From Flammulina velutipes (Eukaryota > Basidiomycota > Agaricomycetes > Agaricales > Physalacriaceae), in the NCBI GenBank assembly GCA_011800155.1, contig CM022370.1:1674001-1738000 (forward strand): a DNA stretch of 64,000 bases, written 5' to 3'. Positions within the stretch are counted from its first letter, which is position 1. Each line of letters opens with the position of its first letter. A program made the translations under genes and the position numbers. The notes under the pieces were generated by a model that saw only the letters and a list, made by a program, of their open reading frames with translations, was not told the DNA's origin and searched no databases. This document shows positions 9,554-22,538 of the stretch, piece after piece.

Positions 9554-10910
9554 ATGTCCAACTGGCAGGGGATAGACCGGCTACCGACTACACCCTTTGA
9601 GAAATTCAATCCAAATGGTTGGTACCCTATCGTATATCTCATCTCCAACAGCATCTCACGAACCCACCAGTCGTTCCCAAAGGATACGACATAATATGGA
9701 GTCCTTCCTACAGAGCCACCGTCGCGGAAATTGTCCCACTCGTGACATTCCCGCCACGCGATCTCGTTAAGCCAGGCGAACAAGTCTCAGAAATCCGTGT
9801 ATACTATGAAATCCTGCCTGTTCTTCTTGGTTTGCCCGACTTTCCCAGATCGCCAGTCCAGCCAGTTGAAAAGTCGTACCGCATCGGCAACTCTGCTACC
9901 CACGGCAGAGGCATGTTCGCCACTCGCCAGCTCAAAAGTGGCGACCTCATCTTGTCCGAGCGCCCGATCATCGTCTGTCCCGGTGGCGTCTCTATGCCGG
10001 TCGAGTCGCGGGATATCATGTCAAGACTTCCCAAAGACGACCAAATGCGCCTTACACTTTATCATACAGAGGAGAAAGTTCGGTCGCTGTTCGCCCGTCT
10101 CGATCCCGACCAACAGAAGCGATTCCTGGCTTTGCATAACTGTCATCAGCATGATGGAAGCGGTCCCTTGTCAGGTATATCCAGAACCAACGGATTTGGG
10201 ATACCGAAGCTAGAGAGAGTCCTGCGAAGTGCGGGGTACGAAGGCGAGACTGGGGAACCGTATTCTTCAGTTTATGATGCCTTGTCATACATCAACCACA
10301 GGTTCGTTTTCCTCAAATCGCGTCCTCCGAGTCTGTATCAATTCTATGCGTTAGCTGCGGCCCAAATACAGCTCGAAACTTCCACGTTACTTCGTTTTCC
10401 ATGCGTCTGTACGCCACTCGAGACATTGCTCCAGGCGAAGAAATCACCACCGCGTATGACGCAGAGTGGCGGACTGCTGCTTCCCGACGAACCAGGCTCG
10501 CTCCGTATGGATTTCAATGCTCATGCCCCTCATGTTCTCATCCCAAAGAGTCTGACGCGCGTCGCGCGATAATTGCCAAACAATACACCGAGTCCGCTGT
10601 TTACGCTCGGCTCAGTATGTTTACACAGACCAGAGGGCGTAGTTCTTCCCCTGTGGCGTTGCTCAAGGATTTCAGGCGCGGTTTGGACTTGTACGAGAGG
10701 GAAGGTCTACAGGCTGGTCCAAACTACGAGGCATTGCTCACTGCCTCTATTTCAATGGTGATGACGATCGGGAAAGAAGTGGACAAGTGGTGGCAGCTAT
10801 TCTACAAGTTGGTAAGACTGTGGATTGTGCAGGGCGTCCCGCTGGGCAAAAAGCTGGAAACCTTGCGGGAGGTTTTGATATTTGCTCTTGAGATTAGAAT
10901 GCGATCCTAA
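9554..10910 (+). CDS. SET-domain protein (SMYD-like, without MYND)
   Basis: Exons 9554..9617, 9671..10301, 10355..10910, 416 aa. The N-terminal region has no recognised domain. The SET core begins near residue 120 with the nucleotide-free SAM site pattern HGRGMFATRQLKSGDLILSERP. After the second intron come NHSCGPN and GEEITTAYDAEW, the paired motifs that form the SET pseudoknot, followed by a post-SET cysteine cluster CSCPSC. This resembles mushroom SET proteins of the SMYD/SETD group; whether it methylates histone or other protein is unknown. The first intron uses a weak donor (GTTGGT), so the junction at residue 22 is the least certain part. Confidence 0.85.
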
Positions 10911-11081
10911 TGATCAATTTGGTTCTTCGTACGCCACTCTGAGTTGAATTTGGAATAAATAATGCGCCGTAAATTGCGGCCGGCTTGATATTCGAGCGGA
11001 GTTTGAAGCTGCCAACCTTAATCTTGGTATCATCACACAACAAAAAACGGTCAGGCATCGTTATCCCTCCCGGTCAAGACA

Positions 11082-11954
11082 ATGGGTCCGTCGCTGTTGT
11101 ATCGTTTATCATTGGATCCTCAACGTTTTCAGGTATCTCGCGAACCTCAAGACACAAGCGATCGGCAACAGGCGCACAGCGTGCCCACTACCGCAAGAAA
11201 AGAAAGTTCGAACTCGGACGTCAACCCGCAAGCACCAAGCTCGGTGTAAAACGCATCCACACCGTCCGTGTTCGTGGCGGAAACCTCAAATACAGGGCGC
11301 TGCGTCTCGATGGCGGCAACTTTGCATGGGGCTCTGAGCAGATCACGAAGAAGACGAGGATTATCGGTGTCGTAAGTCCATCCCAGCTCTGGCCTCTCGT
11401 CCTGCTCAATACAAATCCAGGTCTACAACGCATCCAACAACGAACTCGTCCGCACCAACACCCTCGTAAAGAGTGCCATCATCCAAATCGACGCTACTCC
11501 CTTCCGCCAATGGTTCGAAGCACACGTACGTCCCATCCCATATCTGTTACCATCCCATATCTTATACCATTGTAGTATGCTACGCTAGTGACAAAGAAGG
11601 GCAAGGCGCAGGCACCCGCTTCAGAGGAGCCTAAAAAGGTGTCCAACCATGTGCAGCGAATTCTCGACGAGAGGAAGAAGGGTGCGTGCGATGCTACCGT
11701 TGCTTCTAGCTGGTCTCTAAGCCTTTTGCAGATGCCAAGGTCGACCCTCTACTCGAATCCCAATTCGCAGCTGGTCGTCTTTACGCTGCCATCTCCAGCC
11801 GACCTGGTCAGTCCGGGCGCGCTGACGGCTACATCCTTGAGGGCAAGGAGCTTGAGGTAAGTGTCCTGCATATTCATTTTCATCCAAGCCTCATCTCTGC
11901 CATTAGTTCTACATCCGAAAGATCAGGACTGGCAAGCAGAAGCACGCACAGTAG
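11082..11954 (+). CDS. RPS8: 40S ribosomal protein eS8
   Basis: Exons 11082..11085, 11133..11371, 11421..11525, 11576..11681, 11732..11856, 11907..11954, 208 aa. The protein starts [19 protein letters not shown], the invariant eS8 N-terminus, and contains [22 protein letters not shown]-equivalent FRQWFEAH, and the C-terminal [22 protein letters not shown]. It is a component of the small-subunit body. The first coding exon is only ATGG, so an intron directly follows the start codon, an arrangement common in fungal ribosomal protein genes. The dense introns could host snoRNAs, but I could not identify boxes with confidence. Confidence 0.98.
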
Positions 11955-12343
11955 GCTTGACGCTGCTCTGTTTCTTACTTTCCTCCTCCACTACCATCAT
12001 CACAATGAGGCCGAAGGTGTTCTTGCTTGTACGGCGGTGGACTGCGAGAAAAATTCTATGACAATGTATTCTTCCATTACTCCTACGTCCATGCAATATA
12101 TGCTTTCGATCGCCATGCAATTGACGCGCACATAAGATCCATCTTTCTTGCACTTAGTACCTACTGATCACCTTGAGTAGTTATTCCGGCAGCATCTGGC
12201 GTGCTCTTGTCCGGCACTTTCTGCCGCTGGCGTGCCTATGCATAACACTCTTCGTAGCCCTTATCTCTTGCTGCCCAGCTGATGTTGCAGGGTACTATGA
12301 AAGTCATATGTCGACGCTACTTTTCATCTACTCTCTCCCCACA
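11955..12343. other. Intergenic after RPS8
   Basis: RPS8 3' UTR and the promoter of the arrestin-like gene. An open frame runs into the downstream coding exon from the left, but the first ATG in frame with family similarity is at 12344. Nothing else is seen. Confidence 0.5.
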
Positions 12344-13789
12344 ATGTTGCCTGCGTATGTCTCGTCAGCGGTACCGTCCTATTCCCCCCAGCCCTCCTTG
12401 GAAGAAGAAACGCTGGCGTACACCCCGAGGTATCCTGGCGTCCGCACGCGTTATCATGGGAATTTTGTGCAAAAGTGGAAGCACGCCACAATCATCCTCA
12501 AAGACCAGGACGAGAAGGAGCCTCTGCCTTGCTACGGTCGGAATTCTGTCATACACGGTGAACTTGGCCTGTCAACGTCCCAGGTGGCGTCTGTCGTTAT
12601 CAAAGTGAGTGATTCGGATGTCTCGGCGCGTTCTTGGTTTACATTGGTATTCCAGTTTGAAGGACGATTGACGCTGTCCGTATCCGACGTGGGTTCTAGT
12701 GCTTCTACGCTCGTTCAGGAAAAGTACACGGTTTGGAAAAGAGATGCCGACCAGCCTGTTGAATGTCCTAGCATGCTGCCTTTTTCCATTCGCATTCCGA
12801 CGACCTTTGTCGATGGAAATTCCAGTACACGGAAGCTTCCTCCTACGTACGAGGCAATGTTCAGTGGTATTCCATCCTTGTGGGTCACGTCCGTTTATTC
12901 TCTTCAAATCATCATAAACCGCACGCGTCCTCGCTATGGCTTGTGGAAGCCAGATCATAGGTGGCGCCTTCTCCATACGTGAGAAGATTCCACTGACGAT
13001 TTTGGCGTGTAGATATACACTTCGCCTAAACTACCGCCCTCGTTCACGGCCGAATCGACCTATCGCGAGATGCGACTCGATATTCTCCATGGTCAAATAC
13101 ATGCCCGAGGAGTGGCACCAGATAATGGCCACCATGGAAAGCCGCTCTTCTTCGAGTGAAGCAGAACCTATTAACTGCCACGTTAGTGCACCACGCCATC
13201 CGCCTCTTCGCTGCGGCTGACCCAGAACTCCCAGTTCTTGATTCCTTCAGTCCAGACGTACGGCCTTGAGGACACGATCCCGTTCCACATCCAGCTCGTA
13301 GGCCCTCTCGAGTCTCTAGCACACTTGTTTCCGGAGCGCACGCGGATACAGACGGAGGAGCAGAGATTAATTATCAGAGTCTGTCTTGTGCGAAAGACGT
13401 TAGTGTGGGTGAATGGAAAGAAGTTCTGGCGCAACAGGAGCGTGGGGGAAGGGAAGGTTTGGCCGACGCCACCTCCTTTGGCGTCGAGTTGCGGTCATCA
13501 CACAGGAGAGGTGTCCGCGGACTGGGAGGGGGAAATCCAGTGCGATCCCGATGTCAGAACGTCAAGCTTCAACATTGGGAATGTCGCGGTACAGGTACTT
13601 TTGCGGTTGTCTGATGAGGAGGAACTGTTGTGACTGACGGGTTTTTAATAGGACTTTATGGTGTTTGCCCTGACGCCAACAAATGCAAGGAGTTCCCCTT
13701 TCCTGCAGCTGCAACACGCACATGCAATTAAATTGGTGACTGATGCATGGACAGAGGACGGTGGTACGCATCCGCAGGATGTATTATAA
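12344..13789 (+). CDS. Arrestin-like (alpha-arrestin fold) protein
   Basis: Exons 12344..12604, 12656..12978, 13013..13181, 13235..13594, 13652..13789, 416 aa. The protein begins LPAYVSSAVPSYSPQPS and then TLAYTPR. A beta-sandwich-like region follows (YGRNSVIHGELGLS, FEGRLTLSVSD, CPSMLPFSIRIPTTF, LPPTYEAMFSG), then YRPRSRPNRPI and a second beta-rich half ending VAVQDFMVFALTP. These are the landmarks of basidiomycete arrestin-N-domain proteins, likely cargo or ubiquitin-ligase adaptors, though no PPxY motif is obvious. The third exon boundary relies on a 34-nt intron (12979..13012) with GTGAGA, CTGAC and GTGTAG; without it the reading frame would break inside a conserved Tyr-Arg-Pro-Arg segment. 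Confidence 0.8.
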
Positions 13790-14338
13790 GGCCAGGGGAA
13801 CGTTGCTGATGTGTTGAGTGCGAGATATTGAGGTGATGGTGATGTGACTAGTATCACCGAGAGAAGAGTTTCCTTCACAGTCGAAATGGCGTGGAAAGGA
13901 GAGAATTGTACTAGGATAAATGTACGATAAGAGAGAAGGTACAGATGGAGTTCGTGCGGCGTAATGGAAAGGTAATAAAGGGCACGTTCGCGAATCAGGA
14001 ATAATAATAAATTGGTTTCCAAGTGGACACGCGCTGAATATAAGCCACGAGCTGGAGTTCGCCCACCATCTTTTCCCTCGAGCTCTCGCCCAGCTCAAGC
14101 GCACGTTCAATTCATCGAAAGAGCTGGTTCTGTGAGCCAATCAGAGAAGAGCCCTCAGACTTGGAGCCCAGTGCGGACCACCAGCGTCATCACAGACCCC
14201 GTGCGCCGCTCACAAGAACTCATTCCGCCCCTCAACTTATATCCACCACCACAACTCCCCCAATCCACTTTCACTTGCTCAGGTATTCCCGCCCTCTGCT
14301 CGTCGTCCGCCACAGCGAGCTCACCATATTCATACAGC
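13790..14338. other. Intergenic / UGP1 leader
   Basis: No gene supported. The right part is pyrimidine- and CA-rich, as fungal leaders often are, and contains a candidate leader intron acceptor near 14281 (TGCTCAG). It probably holds the UGP1 promoter and 5' UTR. Confidence 0.45.
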
Positions 14339-16354
<2,016 letters not shown>

Positions 16355-16531
16355 CGAGTGATTGGTCGATTATACCAGGTGGATTGAAATGGACTTGCAG
16401 TTTACTTAGATAGATAGCACGAATAAACGAATTAGTGACGAGGTCTGGGTGCTGAGTGATGTCATCTTGGGAATAAGTACACCGGTCCTGCCCGACGCAT
16501 ACGTTGGACGCACTCGACCACCTCGTAAATA

Positions 16532-17335
16532 ATGGCATCTCGCGCCTTTTCGTCGTCGTTGCGCTCGACGCTGCGCTCGTCTTTCCAGTCGTCTGTCCGC
16601 CATGCTGGCCGGCGAACGATGAGCTCAACGCCTCACGCGGCACCCAAAAGCGACAAGCCATGGATCGTACGTCCTCGAAATGCCCTCCAACGCTGTTCTT
16701 TAACCAAGGGCGCTGTTTAGATTGGATCTGCCCTGTTCTTCACGCCTCTGGTACGCCCACAACCGTCTCGCATTGCGTTGCCTTTCGCTGACGGACCAAG
16801 TTTGTCTACCTGGTTTCCCCAGCTGGCCGTGGAGTTGACAAGGCTCACGGGCACGACGACCACGCACACCCACACGGCCACCAGGAAGTTCACGCTGCCA
16901 CTCTGAAGGACGACGAAGGTACCGAGGCCGATATCACCGACTCGCTCGCCACCGCCGAAGTGAGTGACGTCCAACCACAGAACTCATCAAAATTGAAATC
17001 AATCCCACAGGCCACCGATGCCCCCAATTCTGCAGATTCGAATGTATGTCCCTCTTCCATCCTCTCCTCTGTATTCAGTACTCATTAATATCAGGCGCCT
17101 GCTGTCCAGAACGAACACGAAACTGAACACAAGGACTCGGATAGTTCAGAAAGGGAGAAGGAGGCCACTCCCAACGACTTGGGTGACGCCGCGAAGCAGA
17201 GCACTGTGCGTCTCGGATTGGATTGGATTTCATTCTTTTTTTGCTAATGATCTGGCGCAGACCCTCGAGGCTCCCAAGCAGGCTGCAGAGGCTGAAGGTC
17301 ATACTCCGAAGCAGGCCGCTGATGCCAAGGAATGA
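16532..17335 (+). CDS. Small predicted mitochondrial membrane protein, unknown function
   Basis: Exons 16532..16666, 16721..16750, 16801..16959, 17011..17043, 17095..17205, 17261..17335, 180 aa. The first 30 residues are Arg/Ser-rich without acids (SRAFSSSLRSTLRSSFQ), a convincing mitochondrial presequence. One membrane segment follows (IGSALFFTPLFVYLVSP). The remainder is hydrophilic: a His-rich stretch HGHDDHAHPHGH, which might bind metal, then an acidic Glu/Asp/Lys/Thr tail with repeated PKQAAE/PKQAAD units. The short exons, two of 30-33 nt, all keep phase 0. I do not recognise the family; the architecture suggests an inner-membrane protein with a long disordered tail. Confidence 0.72.
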
Positions 17336-17650
17336 AAATGAGTGTGTAGTCGTAGAAAATCAATTGCATGCAAGTCGTGATTCGTGTTGTTCGGCATCTG
17401 CGCAATCAATTGCCTCACATAGCGCGAGTATCGAAAGTCTTGTTTCCAGCCTCCTCCCTCAACGAGATCCATGTACTGCACTGGAACATTGTCCAGTTCT
17501 TGCGTTGCTTGCATGTGTTTGAGGGCATAACACAGAGACTTCAGCAAAAGGTATTCAATTGCGACCCCATCCTAACCACGTGATCGCGAAAAGTGTGGCG
17601 CAACGTCGTTCTCCATCCAAATACTCATATCTCAGACCCTCCTAAATCAC
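17336..17650. other. Convergent intergenic region
   Basis: This is the 3' flank of two convergent genes. Overlapping 3' UTRs are likely; no coding or RNA signal is recognised. Confidence 0.5.
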
Positions 17651-20600
17651 CTACTCGTCCTCTTCAACATCTCCAAACTCAAACATCCCAGCCCGGTCCC
17701 TCTTGGCCTCCAACACAGAGCTTCGGAACCTCTTGACAAGCTCAGGGTACGACTGGACATAGCGCGACTTGCGGTCAATCGTCGCCACACCATCGCGCAG
17801 CAGCTCAGCGTTGATACACCAATGTGGGTCATTCGCAGACGCCGGGTCCGACGGGTCTATCAGCCTCAAATGAAGCACCGAACCCTCTCGGTGATCCACG
17901 TTCGCCACAAGCTTGCGCCCCTCACATAGACTCGTGAACCGGTCCACAGCCTCATTATGGTAATCGCTCTCGGGCCCAACGAGCTTGATGAAACTACACA
18001 ACAGAGCGGTCAGTTCTTTACACAGGATGGGACGTGGCGGAGCAATCACCTCAACCGTGCATCGTGCGCCTGTCCAGGCAGAGACCGGAACCTCGCATCC
18101 AAAGGCCGGATGTTCGAAAACGCTACAGTGTCCTGGTTCCCGTAGTCGATGAACGTCACCTCTGCTTCCCGTTTGATGGGTGACGCCCGCCGTACTTTAG
18201 CGCGGTACCACGCGCCGTCGGAGAACTTGGCAGACACCCAGTCGCCACCCTTCGGCACGAAGCCCGCTGGAGTAGCCGGTGCAGCTTTGTGGTATGCTGA
18301 AAACTCCCGCATGAGAGTGGCCAGATGGGCGATGCCTGTGCAAAACATTTTTAGTGATGCAGAAGGAAAAATACAAATCACGTACCCTCTGTGTTTAGAA
18401 TTTGGACAGAGAAAGCAAAATCATTTTTGGGACGGATGTCACTGACAATGACATCCAGGTATTCGGATTTTAGAGGTTCTGCGCTGTCTTCTTGTGGAGC
18501 TTCAACAGCCTCCGCTGCCTCGTCGTAATCTTTCCAAATCTTTGAGAAAATAGTTAGTCCAGAAGTATGTAAAGGAGGAAACAATTGACTAACATTACGA
18601 TGCGCAGCTTTTGCTTCAGTCTGTTGGCAGGTCAGTACAAGTGCGACCAGAAGGGCAGTACCCATACCTCAGCATCATATAGATGGCGCGCCCAAGATAG
18701 GCCATCCGCAGAGAATGAATGTACAGACGCGTATCCCTCCTTGACCAGCGCAACGGCCGCATTCTCCGTCTTGTTCAAGTAGAGCGCACCGATGAATCCG
18801 CCAGATTTATCGAGCGTCTCCACCTCAAACTCAACGTCCCGCTGCATAAATTTTCTTGTAGCATACTCGAACGCCTCTTGTCCATAGGGTTCGTTCTTTT
18901 CTGAAGCATTTCGCGCCGTGCGAGGAGCACGGATACCTAGGAAGTCGTGGTGAGCAAAGAAAAGACTGTGTTGGTATCAGCGATCTTTACCTCCAAGAAC
19001 CAAAGTTAGAGTCTGATTATCCTTGGGCAGGAAGATTCTGCGTCGTGGATGAGTATTGACACGTGCGAGGTAGTCGCTCACTTACTTGAAACGAGACCCG
19101 GAGGCGACATAATCGACAACAGCAGGTATCCGACCGAGTCTTTTGAATCCATTGATGAATTGATTTGCGCGGCCGTGTGACTGTGAAGAAAATTGACATT
19201 ATAAAAGGCTCATTCAATTAGCAATGAACTTACTTCTGAGATGTTCAGAGGCGGCTTAGGAGGCGGGGTATCCTTCGTAGAATATAATCCACGTTGTTCT
19301 GTGATTGCTCTAAAGCCCGTTAGCCGACAGCTGGAAGAATGAACAAATATTCACAGTTGTTCAGCACCCATAAGTTTGTCGTAATCCGAGGACCTGTCCT
19401 CGTCATCCCTTTTGTGACGTACAACGTTCGCGAGACCTTTTTCAACCAATTGTTCCGCAATATTCCTGCAATGGAATTGTTAGGAGCAATCCAACGAAAT
19501 ATCTACCAGGAAAGCTTACGCATTCTGACCACCGTACCGAATGGTCGCACATTCACGCTCCTCGTACTCGCCCTCCCTGGGGCGAACGAAATCGACCGTA
19601 ACGCGGACAGATTTGCCAATGAGCCTCTTACGCAAGAACTCGCGCGCTTCTTGGGCGAATGCACCCTGTTTGGGATCGGATATCCTATGAAACGGGATCA
19701 TCAGTTAAGTATACCATTTCATTGCAACAACCTACTTGGGGCCGCGCGTTGAGCTCAGCTGTAGCCGACGCTCCTTTCCAGTGTCCTTGTCGACGACGGT
19801 GATTTGATCACCGCTCCATACACGAATGACCGTTCCTTCGAATGCGCGACTTTGGTTGTTGACAGTACCATTGGATTTCGTGGAAGAAGGGGCGGGGGCA
19901 GATGCGTACAGGCAGGCCCGCTTTTCTTTGGCTGCCTTTTCGGCAGCTCGTAGGCGTTCCATACCTCCACTGCTTGCGAGCATGCCGGCGTGCCAGTCGA
20001 CCACTCGCGCCAGACCCGCTGCGACGAGATGTTCCGCGACATTTCCGGCCGGGTGTAACACTTGGGAGAACGAACGTCGTCAGGTTGCATAAGTAGCGAC
20101 GAGAAGATGGAGACCAACCTATGCCAATGAAGCTGCTCGATGTCGCTGGTGCTGGGCCATTAGCGCCAGCCTGGAATGGTGCTCCGGTGGATGTGGGCAG
20201 TGACAGTATTTGAACGCGGACGGCACGTTGGAGAAGACGAGATTCAACAAAGAACTTGGCCTAACGAGAGATGAAGATTAATTGAGCAGAAGGATGGTGT
20301 ACATGGGGAGGTTGTGATATAACCCACTTCTTCGCCCCATGGTTCTGACACGTCTCCAGGCTTGCTAGATACTTTTGGGCTGCGGACGCCAGCGAGAAGG
20401 ACATTGATCATTTGATGTTCGCCATCAGGCATAAGAAGACGTGTTCGGAGAGAAGTGCCTTCACGAACTTGTTCGACGATAGCTGAAGGGGAAGTATGAG
20501 CACTAGTCGTAATCGTAGAATGGAAAATGAACGGACCGTCTAGTGACCTGCCTTTCCATTCATTTAGAAAGGCGATGGAATCTGTGGGCATGTTGTGGAT

Positions 20601-21305
20601 GACGGCGCGCGCCTATACCGTGGGTGAGCGCGTGATCGATGTTGGAGAAGCGACGAGGATATTACCTGAGGGCCATGGGGATTCCAGAGGCCTTTTCCGG
20701 CAGCCTTTGCTTCATTTTCGAGATCGCGTTTGCGGGTGTCCTCTTCTGTTGGATCGCGCTTGAGCTCCTTGACTTTGGCCCAGCCATTCTTAAGAAGCTC
20801 CGAGGCGACGTCGAGGCCGCCAATTTCTGCGGTGCCAAAGTCGCGCGGTACGTCGTCGTTGGCGGGAAGGGAATGGGTCGAGACGAAAGTGATTTCTTTT
20901 CCGACTGCCATTGCGCGTAGGAATTCGCGGGATTCAAATGCCCATGGCTGCGTTAATGAGTGTATTGCGAGGGTATAAAGACGTCTAGACGGACCTCGTC
21001 GTCCCTGGCAGACGATCCCAAGCGAGGGGCTCCGACATCGGCGAGATGAAGAATTCTGGGCACACGATGAGGATAGGAATGCGATTAGTACACTGAATAG
21101 ACGCACCTCTCTTTTGGCGGCTGGCCTTGTGGTCCAGGACGTCCTCGAAGGACAAGAGAATCTCCAGAAATGACGGCTGCAAGGTGGGATTAGCTGAACG
21201 TGTATATGGGCTATGTGTAGCTCTGTATTTACATTTTACGATCTGCAAGGCATTCAGTAGGATTGAAAGAGAAAGTGTATGGATACTGACCGCTTTCATA
21301 GACAT
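17651..21305 (-). CDS. SND1: Tudor-SN (staphylococcal nuclease and Tudor domain protein)
   Basis: Nineteen exons give 902 aa, from complement(21291..21305) and a 10-nt exon (21233..21242) to the last exon (17651..17993). Intermediate exons are 21107..21176, 20995..21055, 20666..20947, 20537..20612, 20328..20482, 20119..20260, 19736..20060, 19520..19684, 19355..19465, 19234..19309, 19086..19180, 18991..19037, 18668..18936, 18594..18620, 18386..18539, 18050..18335. Four nuclease-like (SN/OB) repeats are visible, e.g. [51 protein letters not shown] with [14 protein letters not shown], and [15 protein letters not shown] Tudor domain ([24 protein letters not shown]) and a final partial SN repeat follow. 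The protein acts in RNA metabolism and stress granules. The total length matches the family and every junction closes. Confidence 0.96.
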
Positions 21306-21412
21306 TGTGGTGATGAGTTGAAGGACAAGAGTGGTGGTCAATTATTGAATCGTGGCGCGAGAGATTCCGAATGAAACAGGGACAAACATATACATTACTT
21401 TACATGATGCAT

Positions 21413-21858
21413 CCATCGACCAAGAGGTCAGCCACCGCACCAAAATCCTGTAGCAAGAGCAATTCCTGGCGTCTACTTGCTCTTGGGTCCACTCGTTAAT
21501 GCCCCATTCTTGGCCGTCATCCTTTTCTTACCAGGCGACCTCAGCCCCGTAGTTGTCAATTTCTCCTTTTACTTTGCGCTTCTCGATTTCGTCGTCCTCG
21601 CAGCATGTTACGCCAGCACCATCCTCGTCCCCGCGAAAGACAAAGAATTCGAATTCTTCGAAAACATCCGGAAATTGGTCATTATTTCATGCTCGCCTTC
21701 TGGAAACTGGCCATCTTCGATGATGGCAGTGACTTTCCTACGCGATAATCTCACTGTCGGGTCGAGTCTAACCGTTCTCTACAGGCACCAAGATCATTAT
21801 TATTTTAGCATTCACCATACCTCTCGTCGCCCCGTGGCTTATGGGCCTGCTACTTTAA
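21413..21858 (+). pseudogene. 5'-truncated multi-spanning membrane protein relic
   Basis: On the plus strand a clearly protein-like hydrophobic sequence begins with no ATG (PGVYLLLGPLVNAPFLAV), passes LSPVVVNFSFYFALLDFVV and YASTILVPAKDKEFEFF, then switches frame at the four A of 21661..21664. With five A it continues EKHPEIGHYFMLAFWKLAIF. An intron 21731..21783 (GTGACT to CTACAG, approximate) joins to TKIIIILAFTIPLVAPW and a TAA at 21856. No upstream exon is possible beyond 21305, where the Tudor-SN gene starts divergently. I therefore read it as a truncated copy, perhaps with a sequencing indel on top. I do not recognise the family. Confidence 0.5.
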
Positions 21859-21953
21859 CGCCACCAACTATCCAGATGATGGATGGGAAGATCATACCAA
21901 GCATATTGTCTAGGAGCTCTCGCTGCCGCGCAGGATTCAACTGATTGATTCGC

Positions 21954-22266
21954 CTACCGCAGTTCAGGATGTCTACCAAGGACACCTATAGGAGTAGAAA
22001 ACTTACGTGGAACGGGCACGGTCGCGGCTGCAGCAGCGATTTGAGCCTAGATCCTATGTGAGAACAGATATTGGATACGACTTCGTAACTCGCTTCGAAG
22101 GCTTTCTGTTTGACGAGCAGTCGTTCAAATAGCTCTCCATCTTTGGGGTTCAATGGTGGCGCTAAGGCCTTCATGCGTGCGGAGAACACCTTTCAGTCGT
22201 ATCTCCGACTAAAGAGGCATCGCTCACTTCAGAGGACGACACAGAAGAAGGACCGTTGTCGACCAT
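21954..22266 (-). CDS. Small conserved-looking protein, unknown function
   Basis: Exons complement(21954..22046, 22079..22189, 22228..22266), 80 aa. It starts MVDNGPSSVSSSE, continues VFSARMKALAPPLNPKDGELFERLLVKQKAFEAS (a helical, charged core) and ends with an Ala-rich stretch AQIAAAAATVPVP and GVLGRHPELR. The first intron is sound. The second is only 32 nt (22047..22078); if retained, the protein would instead end about 33 residues later in another sequence. No known domain recognised. It converges on the truncated membrane-protein relic. Confidence 0.55.
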
Positions 22267-22538
22267 GATGCATGATGGACGGAGTCAAAAACGGTGTGAC
22301 AAATTTGGTGTCTCGGAAACGACACTCGTCGGCGCCCCCTGGTATTGCCGCATGTAGCTCAAGAGTATTTTCTGAGTCGAAGTAACTTGCTATTCGTTGT
22401 TCTTAGCTTACTGTGGCGTGGCACTTTGATTCGTATGAATTGCACGTGAATCCATATGCGAACCTGATTGATCGCGCCACGGAGTCAATAAATGGCGAAT
22501 CTTTCTCAGACGCGACTTATCTTGAACTACCACCTGCA

